Shown: positions 17,668 to 28,142, numbered from the stretch's first letter. The stretch is 64,000 nucleotides of DNA from Rudaeicoccus suwonensis (GCF_007829035.1 NZ_VIVQ01000001.1:248001-312000); one strand, 5' to 3'. Made by a program: numbers and translations. The notes: a model not told the origin generated them from the letters alone.

Positions 17668-17710
17668 GCCGACCGGCCCGGCCGGTCGCCGGAAATCCGA
17701 TCGACGAAGG

Positions 17711-17737
17711 TGTCGATTTCGATCGACGTGAACCGTC
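17711..17737 (+). promoter_or_regulatory. Candidate ECF42-dependent promoter
   Basis: TGTCGA (17711-17716), a 17-nt spacer, then CGTC (17734-17737). This matches the reported ECF42 promoter pattern (TGTCGA at -35, CG[AT]C at -10) and sits ahead of the first DGPF gene of an operon that ends in an ECF42-type sigma gene. It implies autoregulation. Confidence 0.65.
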
Positions 17738-17772
17738 ATGGTGGTGTCACCGCTTCCATCCGAAGGAGAACC

Positions 17773-18129
17773 ATGAAGCGCTATCTGGTCCTGTTGCCCG
17801 CACCCGAGCAGGAATGGGCTGCACTGCCGGCGTCGGAGCACGAGAAGGGTCAACGAGCACACGAGCGGTTCAACAAGGCGCTCGCCGACCGCGGCCACCG
17901 CGTCGTCACCGCCAGCCCGCTCACACCGTCGTCCGAAGCGATCTCGATGCGGCCCGACGGCACCGGCAAGACCATCGTCAGCGACGGCCCTTTCACCGAA
18001 TCCGTCGAGCAGATCGTCGGCTTCTATCTGATCGAGTCCCCGGACAAGGACGACCTCGTCGCGATCTGCAGCGACCTGGCCTCCACCGGTGATCTGATCG
18101 AGCTACGCGAACTGGGAGGGCATGAGTGA
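17773..18129 (+). CDS. DGPF/YCII-domain protein 1
   Basis: A 118-residue YCII-related protein. It has the N-terminal MKRYLVLLPAPEQEW strand and the SDGPFTESVEQIVGFYLIE motif that names the DGPF family. The fold is a ferredoxin-like alpha+beta dimer, and the biochemical role is unknown. A clear AAGGAG precedes the ATG. It is the first gene of an operon with a second DGPF gene (8-nt overlap) and a sigma factor. In actinobacteria, DGPF proteins are the conserved partners of ECF42 sigma factors. Confidence 0.86.
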   Translation: MKRYLVLLPAPEQEWAALPASEHEKGQRAHERFNKALADRGHRVVTASPLTPSSEAISMRPDGTGKTIVSDGPFTESVEQIVGFYLIESPDKDDLVAICSDLASTGDLIELRELGGHE

Positions 18130-18484
18130 TATGACGAAATACCTTGTCATCATTGCGCATTCGCCGAACGGTTGGACGGATGCGAGCCCTGAGCAGCGAC
18201 AGCGCTGGCACCAGAACCACATCGACTTCCACCGCGTCGTCGGCGAGCACCTGCTCGCGGGCGAGGCGCTGGCCGGTGTCGACACCGCGACCACCCTGCG
18301 TCACGGCGACGCCGGTTGGGCCATGACCGACGGCCCGTATGCCGAAAGCTCCGAGGTGATCGGTGGTTTCTATCTGCTGGAGGCCGATCATCTCGATCAG
18401 GTCACCACCTGGTGTGAGCTGCTGCCGGACTGCTACGCCCTCGAGATCCGGCCGTGCGTCACGGTGGACGGACTCGACGGTTAG
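18122..18484 (+). CDS. DGPF/YCII-domain protein 2
   Basis: A 120-residue paralogue of the upstream gene, with MTKYLVIIAHSPNGW at the N-terminus and TDGPYAESSEVIGGFYLLEA as the DGPF motif. The ATG at 18122 overlaps the previous stop by 8 nt; an internal ATG at 18131 is an alternative. It ends directly before the GTG of the sigma gene, so the three are co-translated. Two DGPF copies beside one ECF42 gene is a common arrangement. Confidence 0.85.
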   Translation: MSDMTKYLVIIAHSPNGWTDASPEQRQRWHQNHIDFHRVVGEHLLAGEALAGVDTATTLRHGDAGWAMTDGPYAESSEVIGGFYLLEADHLDQVTTWCELLPDCYALEIRPCVTVDGLDG

Positions 18485-19786
18485 GTGCCCGATCTCGAGA
18501 CCGTCTGGCGCGAGGAGTGGGGCCGCCTGCTGGCCCTGCTCCTCGCTCAGACGCGTCGGCTGGATCTGGCGGAGGATGCACTGGCCGACGCCTTCGAGGC
18601 GGCGGCCCGTCGGTGGCCGATCGACGGACCGCCAGAGTCGCCGGCGGCGTGGCTGGTCACGGTGGCCCGTCGCCGGATCGTGGACCGGCAGCGTGCGGAG
18701 GCGATCGCAGCCCGCAAGATGCCGCTGATCGCGGTCGAGGAGCAACAGCGGGAGTCGACGGTCTCCGACGACGGGCACGACCTGCTGCGACTGGTCCTGC
18801 TGGCCGCACACCCCGCGCTCGCGCCGGAGGCCGGGGCGGCGCTCACCCTGCGACTGGTGCTCGGAGTGGCGACGGCCGACATCGCGCGGCTCTTCCTGGT
18901 GTCGGAGCCGACCATGGCCGCCCGTCTGACGCGGGCACGCAAGAAGGTGGTGGCCGCGGGCGTGCCCTTCGCCATACCGGAGCCGGAGGTGCTTGCGAGC
19001 CGCCTCGACACCGTCGCCCTGGTGGCCTATCTGGCGTTCACCGCGGGCTACGCGCCCGGCAGCGGGCCTGACGTCGTCCGGATCGACCTCGCCGGTGAGG
19101 CGATCCGCCTCGTGGAGTTGGTGCGGACGAATGACGTTGCAGCAGAACGTAATCCGGCTCTTGTCGGGCTGCACGCCCTGATGGTGCTGCAGCATTCGCG
19201 CCGGTTTGCCCGCACCAGCGCTGACGGATCACTCGTGCTGCTGGACGACCAGGATCGCCGGCTGTGGCGCTTCGACGAGATCGACCGGGCGCTGCACCTG
19301 ATGACGCCGCTGATCGGTCGGTCGAGCACCCTGTCCGCGGTCGCTCAGTCGTTCCTGCTGCAGGCGATGATCGCGGCGGTGCACGCAACGGCGCCCACCG
19401 CCGCGGATACGGACTGGGTGCGAATCGCCGCACTGTATGCCGAACTCGAGGCGTTGACGGGATCGCCGGTCGTGCGGCTCAATCGCGCCGTCGCGGTTGC
19501 GCAGGCGCAGGGCCCGGCGGTCGGGCTCGGCATACTCGACGGTCTGGACGACGAACTCGGCGGTAGTCACCGGCTACCCGCTGTGCGCGCCGAACTGCTG
19601 GCCCGCGCCGGCCGGTCGGAGGAGGCGCTTACGGCATACAGCCTCGCGATCGAGCGCTGTGACAACGCGCCCGAACGCGCGGCGCTGCTGAAGCGGGTGC
19701 AAGCGTTCGGCTCCTGTCACGTCGACCCCGGCAGCGGGCCGATCCCGGTAGATGTCGCATCCGCGACACAGTTCCCCGGGTCGTGA
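18485..19786 (+). CDS. ECF42-type RNA polymerase sigma factor with TPR-like C-terminal extension
   Basis: A 433-residue extracytoplasmic-function sigma factor. Sigma-2 is at about 10-75 (LDLAEDALADAFEAAARRWP, SPAAWLVTVARRRIVDRQR). Sigma-4 is at about 105-160 (LTLRLVLGVATADIARLFLV, EPTMAARLTRARKKV). A roughly 250-residue alpha-helical extension follows, with TPR-like helices (AALYAELEALTGSPVVRLNR, VRAELLARAGRSEEALTAYS). This extension replaces a classical anti-sigma in the ECF42 group. No anti-sigma gene lies nearby. It starts at GTG 18485. The TGTCGA-N17-CGTC promoter 773 nt upstream probably drives the operon. Confidence 0.9.
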   Translation: MPDLETVWREEWGRLLALLLAQTRRLDLAEDALADAFEAAARRWPIDGPPESPAAWLVTVARRRIVDRQRAEAIAARKMPLIAVEEQQRESTVSDDGHDLLRLVLLAAHPALAPEAGAALTLRLVLGVATADIARLFLVSEPTMAARLTRARKKVVAAGVPFAIPEPEVLASRLDTVALVAYLAFTAGYAPGSGPDVVRIDLAGEAIRLVELVRTNDVAAERNPALVGLHALMVLQHSRRFARTSADGSLVLLDDQDRRLWRFDEIDRALHLMTPLIGRSSTLSAVAQSFLLQAMIAAVHATAPTAADTDWVRIAALYAELEALTGSPVVRLNRAVAVAQAQGPAVGLGILDGLDDELGGSHRLPAVRAELLARAGRSEEALTAYSLAIERCDNAPERAALLKRVQAFGSCHVDPGSGPIPVDVASATQFPGS

Positions 19787-19836
19787 AAGACTTCAGGCCG
19801 ACGCAACAACACACCGCTCATAGAGGGAGTTCCGCC

Positions 19837-20862
19837 ATGCCGATCGCGACACCTGAGGTGTACGCCGAGATGCTCGACCGGGCCAAGAAGTCCGGCTTCG
19901 CCTACCCTGCCATCAACGTCTCGAGCAGCCAGACGCTCAACGCCGCGATCAAGGGCTTCGCCGACGCCGGCAGCGACGGCATCATCCAGGTGTCGACCGG
20001 TGGCTCGGAGTACTTCTCCGGCCAGGGCGTGAAGAACATGGTGGCCGGCTCGCTCGCGATGAGCGCCTTCGCCCACGAGATCGCCAAGTCGTATGACGTC
20101 AACATCGCCCTGCACACCGACCACTGCCCCAAGGACAAGCTCGACGGGTTCGTGCGGCCACTGCTCGCGGCCTCGATCGAGCGGGTGAAGCAGGGCGGAC
20201 TGCCCTACTTCCAGTCGCACATGTGGGACGGATCCGCGGTCGAACTGCACGAAAACCTCCAGATCGCAGAGGAATTGCTGGCCCAGTGCAAGGAGGCCAG
20301 GATCATCCTCGAGGTCGAGATCGGCGTGGTCGGCGGCGAGGAGGACGGCGTCGAGGGCGAGATCAACGACAAGCTCTACTCCACCCCGGAGGACGCCATC
20401 GCCACCGCGAAGGCACTCGGCACCGGCGAGCAGGGCTACTACATGACCGCTCTCACCTTCGGCAACGTGCACGGTGTCTACAAGCCCGGCAACGTCAAGC
20501 TGCGCCCGGAGGTGCTCAAGAAGGCCCAGGAGGCGGTGCACGAAGAGTTCAAGACCGCCGACGACAAGCCCTTCCACCTGGTCTTTCACGGCGGCTCCGG
20601 TTCTGATCCCAAGGAGATCGCCGAGGCCGTGTCCTATGGCGTCGTCAAGATGAATGTCGACACTGACACGCAGTACGCCTTCGCCCGGCCTATCGCCGGC
20701 TGGATGCTGGAGAACTACGAGGGCGTCCTCAAGATCGACGGCGAGGTCGGTGACAAGAAGAAGTACGACCCGCGCGCGTGGGGCAAGGCAGGGGAGACAG
20801 GTATGTCGGCGCGCGTCGTCGAGGCGTGCGAGAACCTCGGCTCCGCGGGCAAGCACGTCTGA
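19837..20862 (+). CDS. fba: Class II fructose-bisphosphate aldolase
   Basis: Zn-dependent aldolase of glycolysis and gluconeogenesis that splits fructose 1,6-bisphosphate; 341 residues, normal for the long class IIA type. ALHTDHCPKDKLDGF carries the catalytic Asp and the first Zn His, EVEIGVVGGEEDGV is the conserved acidic loop, and HGVYKPGN and VFHGGSGS carry further Zn and phosphate ligands. The start is the ATG at 19837 after GAGGGAG; the in-frame ATG at 19783 would add an atypical leader. A DUF3151 gene follows 10 nt later, as in mycobacteria. Confidence 0.96.
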   Translation: MPIATPEVYAEMLDRAKKSGFAYPAINVSSSQTLNAAIKGFADAGSDGIIQVSTGGSEYFSGQGVKNMVAGSLAMSAFAHEIAKSYDVNIALHTDHCPKDKLDGFVRPLLAASIERVKQGGLPYFQSHMWDGSAVELHENLQIAEELLAQCKEARIILEVEIGVVGGEEDGVEGEINDKLYSTPEDAIATAKALGTGEQGYYMTALTFGNVHGVYKPGNVKLRPEVLKKAQEAVHEEFKTADDKPFHLVFHGGSGSDPKEIAEAVSYGVVKMNVDTDTQYAFARPIAGWMLENYEGVLKIDGEVGDKKKYDPRAWGKAGETGMSARVVEACENLGSAGKHV

Positions 20863-20872
20863 GAGGGCGCAC

Positions 20873-21274
20873 ATGAGCAACCTGTTGGGCATTCCGGAGA
20901 CGAAACTCCCTGTCGATCCTGCGGTTTCGGTGCTGGAACAAGGCGTCGACCCGCGCGATGTGGCTCGCTCTTATCCCGCATCGTCGATCGCCTGGGCGAC
21001 CTTGGCAGAAGACGCTCTGGACGACGGCGACGCGATCGAGGGATACGCGTTCGCGCGCACCGGCTACCACCGCGGCCTCGACTCGCTGCGCAAAGCGGGC
21101 TGGCGCGGTCAGGGGCCGGTGCCCTGGGAGCACGAACCCAATCGTGGGTTCCTGCGCTCCCTTGCCGCGCTGTCAACGGCTGCCGGGGCGATCGGCGAGA
21201 CCGAGGAACAGCGCCGCTGCGCCGACTTCTTGCGCGATTCCTCCGCGACCGGTGCTCGGGAACTGGGCCTTTAA
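20873..21274 (+). CDS. DUF3151 family protein
   Basis: A 133-residue conserved actinobacterial protein of unknown function. Characteristic segments are NLLGIPETKLPVD, SYPASSIAWATLAEDAL, FARTGYHRGLDSLRKAGWRG and GPVPWEHEPNRGFLRSLAAL. It is predicted soluble and helical, with no signal peptide. Its position 10 nt after fba is a conserved neighbourhood, suggesting a link to central carbon metabolism, but no activity can be assigned. Confidence 0.85.
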   Translation: MSNLLGIPETKLPVDPAVSVLEQGVDPRDVARSYPASSIAWATLAEDALDDGDAIEGYAFARTGYHRGLDSLRKAGWRGQGPVPWEHEPNRGFLRSLAALSTAAGAIGETEEQRRCADFLRDSSATGARELGL

Positions 21275-21286
21275 GAAAGACTCACC

Positions 21287-22387
21287 ATGAGTTCGCGCGA
21301 AGACAGGCCGGCCACGGCGCAGGATGTGGCAGATCTCGCCGGGACCTCGCGCACCGCAGTGTCGTTCGTGCTCAACGGCAAGGCGGATGGGAATGTCGCC
21401 CTCGAGGTGCAGGAGCGTGTCCGGGCAGCGGCGCAAGAGCTGAAGTACTCTCCGCACCCCGGCGCCCGCAGTCTGCGGACCCAGCGCACGCATCTGATCG
21501 GCATCGTCACCGACACAATCGCGTCGAGTCCGTTCGCCGGACGGCTGATCGCCGGAGCGTCGCGCTGTGCGCTCGAAAATGGCTATCTGGCAGCTGTTTT
21601 CGACAGTCACCAGCAGCCGGAGGTGGAGGCACGCGCGGCGCAGGAGTTTCGCTCGCGCCGGGTGGACGGCCTGATCTATGCGTCGATGAATCTGCGCGAG
21701 GTGAGCGACGTCGCCCGCGCCGGCCTGCCGACCGTGCTCGCGAATTGCTTCATGCCTGGCGACGAGCTCGAGTCGGTCATCCCCGACGAGACCAGCGGCG
21801 GCGCGGAGGCAGCCGATGTCCTGCTGTCTTTCGGGCACCGTCGCATTGCGACCATCACCGGTTTGACCAATGCGGCAGGCGAGCCCGACGTGGCAGGCGA
21901 GTGGCGCACTACTGCCTTCCAGCAGCGACTGGCCACGGCCGGCATCTCTCCGTCGGTGAGCCTGGTGCCAGGCGACTGGTCCATCGACGCGGGCTATCAC
22001 GCGGCCATGCAGATGCTCGACGTCGTCGCAGATGAACGCCCGACGGCGGTCTTCTGCATCAACGACCGAATCGCGGCCGGCACCATGCTCGCTGCTGCCC
22101 GGCTCGGGCTGACGGTGCCAGGCGACCTGTCCATCCTCGGCTTCGACGACCAGGAGGACCTCGCGGCCAACCTGGTGCCACCGCTGACGACCTTCGCCCT
22201 CCCGCACACGGAGATGGGCGTCGCGGCGATGCTGCGCCTCATCACGCTCGTCACCGCGACCGCCCCGAACAAGATCACGTCCGGTGCGAGCAATCATCAG
22301 ACTGGCGGTGTCGAGCACACGCCGCGCCGACGATTGCTGCCGTCCCAATTGGTCGCCCGCGACTCGGTCGGACCGCCGACACGCTGA
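21287..22387 (+). CDS. LacI-family transcriptional regulator
   Basis: A 366-residue repressor. The N-terminal LacI HTH reads TAQDVADLAGTSRTAVSFVL with the minor-groove hinge RVRAAAQELKYSPHPGARSL. A periplasmic-binding-protein-like effector domain follows (THLIGIVTDTIASSPFAGRL, VAGEWRTTAFQQRLATAGI, FCINDRIAAGTMLAA, LSILGFDDQEDLAANLVPPL). Effector probably a sugar. It lies 12 nt after the DUF3151 gene with no sugar-transport gene adjacent, so its targets are elsewhere or include the fba operon. Confidence 0.92.
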   Translation: MSSREDRPATAQDVADLAGTSRTAVSFVLNGKADGNVALEVQERVRAAAQELKYSPHPGARSLRTQRTHLIGIVTDTIASSPFAGRLIAGASRCALENGYLAAVFDSHQQPEVEARAAQEFRSRRVDGLIYASMNLREVSDVARAGLPTVLANCFMPGDELESVIPDETSGGAEAADVLLSFGHRRIATITGLTNAAGEPDVAGEWRTTAFQQRLATAGISPSVSLVPGDWSIDAGYHAAMQMLDVVADERPTAVFCINDRIAAGTMLAAARLGLTVPGDLSILGFDDQEDLAANLVPPLTTFALPHTEMGVAAMLRLITLVTATAPNKITSGASNHQTGGVEHTPRRRLLPSQLVARDSVGPPTR

Positions 22388-22477
22388 GCAACCGCCTGGT
22401 GGCTGCAAGCCCCGATCGGGACTGCGCCGGTATGACACATCCCGTCCGACTCGACAGCCTCGGCATACGCTAGCGGC

Positions 22478-23425
22478 ATGGACGGCCGACTACTGGTGCT
22501 GGGCGTCGCCGCGGAGGGCGAGGAGCTCTACCGCCACGTGTTGCGGATGCCGGGGCAGACCCTCGCAGCACACGTCTCCCGCCTGGGCTGGACCGATTCC
22601 GAGGCCGAGAACGCCCTCGAGCAGTTACGCGCCCGCCGGCTCGTGCGCGTCACCGACATCGGCCAACTCGTCGCCGACCATCCGCGGGCCGCGCTCGAGC
22701 GGGTCGTCAGTGTCGAGGAGGCGCGGCTGGCCACGCGCCGGCAGGACCTCGCCCGGGTGCGTGACGCCATCGACACCTTCGCCGCCGACCACCGCGTCGG
22801 TCAGGAGCTGTCGTCTGCCACGCAACCCGCGCGGGAGCGGGTGGATCGCGCGGTCCTGGCGTCCGTGCACGAGCACCTCGTCGCCTCGACGGTCGGCGTC
22901 ATACGGCAGGCGTGCCCGGCGTCGCCGCTACGCCTGATCGGCGACTTTCCGACGGTGCGTTCGCAGCTCGAAGCCGGCCGCGAGCAGCGCTCGCTCTATC
23001 TGCCGGGCGCCGTCGACGACGACGCCGACCGGCTGGCGCAGTGGGCCGCGGCAGGGGATCAGCAGCGATTGGCAGCCCAATTGCCGTCTGAATTCGTGTG
23101 TTTCGGCGATGAGGTCGCGCTGACGACCACTGAATGGGGTCGCGCCGATGGTGACTACGTGGTGCTGCGCGATCCGATGGTCGTCGCCGCCTTCGTCGAG
23201 CTCTTCGACCGGTTGTGGTCGGTGTCGACGGCGCGCGACTCCGACGACGACTCGTCGGACCGGCTGGTGGAGTGGATGCGCCAGGGGCTCACCGACGAGG
23301 CGATCGCCCGCGTCATGGGTGTCTCGCTGCGCACCGTGCGTCGCAGGATCGCCGCGCTGATGCGCGAGCACGCAGTCAGCAGCAGGTTCCAGCTGGCGCT
23401 GCGCATCGCCGAACGCGACCGCTGA
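22478..23425 (+). CDS. TrmB-like/LuxR-type HTH regulator
   Basis: A 315-residue regulator with DNA-binding modules at both ends. The N-terminus (LGVAAEGEELYRHVLRMPGQ, AAHVSRLGWTDSEAENALEQ) looks like a TrmB-type winged helix. The middle is a sensor-like region. The C-terminus ends in a LuxR/GerE HTH (GLTDEAIARVMGVSLRTVRR, RIAALMREHAVSSRFQLAL). Such proteins occur in many copies in actinobacteria; a second one is at 31221-32267. Ligand and targets unknown. Confidence 0.82.
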   Translation: MDGRLLVLGVAAEGEELYRHVLRMPGQTLAAHVSRLGWTDSEAENALEQLRARRLVRVTDIGQLVADHPRAALERVVSVEEARLATRRQDLARVRDAIDTFAADHRVGQELSSATQPARERVDRAVLASVHEHLVASTVGVIRQACPASPLRLIGDFPTVRSQLEAGREQRSLYLPGAVDDDADRLAQWAAAGDQQRLAAQLPSEFVCFGDEVALTTTEWGRADGDYVVLRDPMVVAAFVELFDRLWSVSTARDSDDDSSDRLVEWMRQGLTDEAIARVMGVSLRTVRRRIAALMREHAVSSRFQLALRIAERDR

Positions 23426-23499
23426 CACAGCCCTGCGGCATACGTTGTCGGTGGCCGGCGGGTTGGGCACGACGCACGGGCAGGTGATCAGCCGGGTAG

Positions 23500-24885
<1,386 letters not shown>

Positions 24886-24886
24886 C

Positions 24887-25168
24887 GTGACGACCGACGC
24901 GCTGACCGCGCTGGCCGCCCGCACCGTCAGCGGCAAGACGCCGCCGCTGGTCTTCCGCATCACCATCTGGACCCTCGCGCTGCTGTTTCTGGGATTCGCC
25001 GTCGCGGGTGCCGTCGGCTGGTGGCGGCTGCGGTCGGTGGCCGGCCGGTCGCCGGAGAGCATCCGGCAGCAGGGCCGGTACGCCCAGGCCGGCTGCCTGC
25101 TGGTCGGTGCGATCCCGGCCGCGCTGGTCGGGTTGTTCCTGCTGCAGTGGGCCATGGCGGTCAGCTGA
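24887..25168 (+). CDS. Small two-TM membrane protein
   Basis: About 93 residues, no recognised domain. Two hydrophobic helices (TIWTLALLFLGFAVAGAVGW, LLVGAIPAALVGLFLLQWAM) are separated by a short basic, Arg-rich loop. It begins at a GTG 1 nt after the purA stop; an in-frame GTG at 24875 is an alternative. Probably co-transcribed with purA. Function unknown. Confidence 0.7.
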   Translation: MTTDALTALAARTVSGKTPPLVFRITIWTLALLFLGFAVAGAVGWWRLRSVAGRSPESIRQQGRYAQAGCLLVGAIPAALVGLFLLQWAMAVS

Positions 25169-25258
25169 CGACGGCTGTGCCCGCCACCGGATGTGCCGGT
25201 GTCTCACGCGCGGGCGGGTGGTCGGGAGCTGCGGCATACAGCCCTAAACTTGGCGGTC

Positions 25259-26992
25259 GTGACTGAGCAACTCGATGACTGGGTGTCCCGACTGGCCGAC
25301 GACGTGATCGCCGACGCCAAGGCCAAGGAGACCAAGGTCGTCTGCGCCTCCGGGCTGTCGCCGTCCGGCCCGATCCACCTGGGCAACCTGCGCGAGGTGA
25401 TGACTCCCCACCTGGTGGCCGATGAGGTGCGTCGGCGCGGCATCGAGTGCGAGCACATCATCAGCTGGGACGACTACGACCGGTTCCGCAAGGTGCCCGA
25501 TGTGCCCGGTGTGACCAGCGACTGGGAGCAGCACATCGGCAAACCGCTGACGAGCGTGCCGCCGCCGCAGGGCTCTGCTGCCTCGAGTTGGGCCGAGCAC
25601 TTCCGGCTGCAGTGCGAGCAGAGCTTGGCGGAGCTCGGCATCGAATACCGCGGCATCAGCCAGACGCAGCAGTACACCAGCGGCGCCTACACCGAGCAGA
25701 TCCTGTTCGCGATGTCGCAGCGCGCCGAGATCGACAAGGTCCTCGACCAGTACCGCACCCTCGGCCCGGCCAAGGCCAAGCAGCAGAAGCTGTCCGCCGA
25801 AGAAGCCGCAGCGGCGGCCGAGGCGGAAGCAGGTTCCGGCGCGGCTGCCGAGGACGACGGCAGCAGTGGCACGGGCTATTACCCGTACAAGCCCTATTGC
25901 ACAGTGTGCGGCACCGACTTCACCACCGTCACCGCGTATGACGATGCGAGCACCGACCTCACCTACACCTGCCGCTGCGGCCACACCGAGACGGTCGAAC
26001 TGCGCAGCTTCCGGCAGGGCAAGCTGGTCTGGAAGGTCGACTGGCCGATGCGCTGGTCGTATGAGCGGGTGCTGTTCGAGCCGTCCGGCGTCGACCACCA
26101 GTCGCCGGGCTCGTCATACGTCGTCGGCAAGGAACTCGCGCCGATGTTCGGCTGGGAGCGCCCGCTCGGGCCGATGTACGCCTTCGTCGGCATCAAGGGC
26201 ATGGCCAAGATGTCGTCTTCCAAGGGCGGCGTGCCGGTCGCGGCCGACGCTCTGCAGATCATGGAACCGCAACTGCTGCGGTGGATGTACGCCCGGCGCA
26301 AGCCGAACCAGGCGTTCAGCATCGCCTTCGATGCCGAGATCCAGCGCATGTATGACGAGTGGGACTCGCTCGTGGTCAAGGTCGCGAACGGCTCCGGCCA
26401 GGCCGGTGATGTCGCGGCCTACACGCGGGCATCCTCGGTGGCGCACTCGGTGCTGCCGACGACACCGCGGCCGGTGTCGTATCGCACGCTCGCGTCGATC
26501 GTCGACATCACCACCGGTGACCAGGAGCAGCTGCTGCGTATCGTGACGTCCCTGGATCCGGCCGACCCGGTCAGTTCGGTGGAGGCGCTGCGACCGCGGC
26601 TGGACTGCGTCGAGCGATGGGTGGCCACGCAGATGGCCGACGAAGACCGCACCGTCGTGCGTTCCGAGGTGGCGGCGGCATTGGAGTCGTTGAGCGATCT
26701 CGAGCGCTCCGGCATACGAATCCTATTGGAAGGCAACGACTCCGGGCTGCCGCGACTGGAGGACGCCTGGTCGCTCGAGGGCCTGACGCACCAGGTGTAT
26801 GCCGTGCCGAAGGTGCAGCGCGGTCTGGCCCCCGACCAGATCGTCAAGGGCGACAAGGAGCTCGCCGCAGCCCAGCGGCAGTTCTTCAAGCTGCTCTACA
26901 ACCTGCTGGTCGACAAGGACACGGGTCCTCGCCTGCCGACATTGCTGCTGGCTGTCGGTCCCGAGCGAGTGCGGAGTCTGCTGGGCGGTTGA
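25259..26992 (+). CDS. lysS: Class I lysyl-tRNA synthetase
   Basis: Archaeal-type (class I, Rossmann) LysRS of 577 residues. The HIGH-equivalent is GPIHLGN (38-43) and the KMSKS-equivalent is KMSSSKG (317-323). A zinc-ribbon-like CxxC (214/217) plus CxC (238/240) pair lies between them, preceded by an Ala/Glu-rich insertion (about 178-205) that looks disordered. The C-terminal helical bundle binds the anticodon. The start is GTG 25259 (VTEQLDDWV). Most bacteria use class II LysRS; class I occurs in a subset of actinobacteria, alpha-proteobacteria and spirochaetes. It ends in a strong shared hairpin terminator. Confidence 0.95.
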   Translation: MTEQLDDWVSRLADDVIADAKAKETKVVCASGLSPSGPIHLGNLREVMTPHLVADEVRRRGIECEHIISWDDYDRFRKVPDVPGVTSDWEQHIGKPLTSVPPPQGSAASSWAEHFRLQCEQSLAELGIEYRGISQTQQYTSGAYTEQILFAMSQRAEIDKVLDQYRTLGPAKAKQQKLSAEEAAAAAEAEAGSGAAAEDDGSSGTGYYPYKPYCTVCGTDFTTVTAYDDASTDLTYTCRCGHTETVELRSFRQGKLVWKVDWPMRWSYERVLFEPSGVDHQSPGSSYVVGKELAPMFGWERPLGPMYAFVGIKGMAKMSSSKGGVPVAADALQIMEPQLLRWMYARRKPNQAFSIAFDAEIQRMYDEWDSLVVKVANGSGQAGDVAAYTRASSVAHSVLPTTPRPVSYRTLASIVDITTGDQEQLLRIVTSLDPADPVSSVEALRPRLDCVERWVATQMADEDRTVVRSEVAAALESLSDLERSGIRILLEGNDSGLPRLEDAWSLEGLTHQVYAVPKVQRGLAPDQIVKGDKELAAAQRQFFKLLYNLLVDKDTGPRLPTLLLAVGPERVRSLLGG

Positions 26993-27000
26993 CGCGCTGG

Positions 27001-27031
27001 CGCGACTCAGTCGTCCAGCGGCTGAGTCGCG
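27001..27031. terminator. Bidirectional hairpin terminator between lysS and the CDF gene
   Basis: CGCGACTCAG (27001-27010), an 11-nt loop, CTGAGTCGCG (27022-27031): a perfect 10-bp stem. It is 8 nt after the lysS stop and 1 nt before the stop of the convergent transporter gene. There is no real U-tract. Confidence 0.75.
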
Positions 27032-27032
27032 T

Positions 27033-28142
27033 TCAGTGTGCACCGGTTTCGTGGTCGCCGTGGCTGGCCGGCTCCAGCTGAAACGTGGAGTGGTCGACGT
27101 CGAAGTGCCCCTGCAGGCAGGCCTGCAGTTCGTCGAGCAGTTGCGGCGCGTGACCGTCGCCGAAGCAGGTGTCGTCGACGACGACGTGCGCCGACAGCGC
27201 CGGCAGGTCGGAGGTCACCGTCCAGACGTGCAGATCGTGCACGGCGTGCACGTGGTCGACTTCGAGGATGTGCTCGCGGACGACGGCGATGTCGACGCCC
27301 TCGGGCGCCGCCTCGAGCAGCACACGGCCACTGGCACGCAGGAGACCCCAGGCGGCATACAGCATGAGGGCGACGACGAGCAGTGAGGCGATGGCGTCGG
27401 CGCGCACGAAACCCGTTGTCAGTATGACGATTCCGGCGATGACGGTGCCGACGAATCCGTAGAGATCGGTCAGCACGTGCTGGTAGGCACCCTCGACATT
27501 GAGGCTGGTGCGGTTGGCGCGTGCCAGCAGCCAGGCGGCGACGACGTTGATCGCCATACCGACCAGCGCGACGACCAGCACCGGGCCACCTTCGACCGGC
27601 GGCGGGTCGATGAGTCGCTGTATCGCTTCGAAGCCGATGATCGCCGCGACGACCAGCAATGTGATCCCGTTGCCGGCGGCGGACAGGATCTCGGCGCGCT
27701 TCCAGCCGAAGGTCCATGAGCCGGAGGCCGGTCGGGCGGCCAGCCGCATGGCCCAGAGCGCGGCGGCGATGGCGCCGATGTCGCTGAGCATGTGCCCGGC
27801 GTCGGACAGCAGTGCCAGCGATCCGGACGTGAAGGCGACGATGACCTCGCCGATCATGAACACCGTCAGCAGTGCCAGCGCGCCGATCAGGTAGCGCTGG
27901 TCGGCATCGGAGCGCACCCCGTGGTCGTGACCGTGATGACCGCCGTGAGCGGCGCCATGATCACTGCCATGTGGGTGGTCGTGCGAGTGCTCATGGCCGT
28001 GACCAAGGGGCGAATCGCCTTGCCGGGCGGCACTTTCGGGCCCTGTGTTGACCGGGGCGATGCTGCCTCGGCCGGTGGTGCCGGGGCCGAGCGCGTCTGA
28101 CGACACAGTGCCGCTGCACAGAGGCACCTTCTGCTGGCTCAT
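27033..28142 (-). CDS. Cation diffusion facilitator (zinc-type CDF exporter)
   Basis: A 369-residue metal:H+ antiporter that removes Zn2+ (or Cd/Co) from the cytosol. A His-rich N-terminal tail (HGHEHSHDHPHGSDHG, then HHGHDHG) precedes six TM helices. The HxxxD site residues are in LLSDAGHMLSDIG (TM2) and YQHVLTDLYG (TM5), and a CTD with HDLHVWTVTSDLPALSAHV follows. The length and His-rich tail match ZitB/CzcD. It is divergent from an ArsR-type metal repressor, with a 32-nt palindromic operator in the 84-nt gap. Confidence 0.93.
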   Translation of the reverse strand: MSQQKVPLCSGTVSSDALGPGTTGRGSIAPVNTGPESAARQGDSPLGHGHEHSHDHPHGSDHGAAHGGHHGHDHGVRSDADQRYLIGALALLTVFMIGEVIVAFTSGSLALLSDAGHMLSDIGAIAAALWAMRLAARPASGSWTFGWKRAEILSAAGNGITLLVVAAIIGFEAIQRLIDPPPVEGGPVLVVALVGMAINVVAAWLLARANRTSLNVEGAYQHVLTDLYGFVGTVIAGIVILTTGFVRADAIASLLVVALMLYAAWGLLRASGRVLLEAAPEGVDIAVVREHILEVDHVHAVHDLHVWTVTSDLPALSAHVVVDDTCFGDGHAPQLLDELQACLQGHFDVDHSTFQLEPASHGDHETGAH

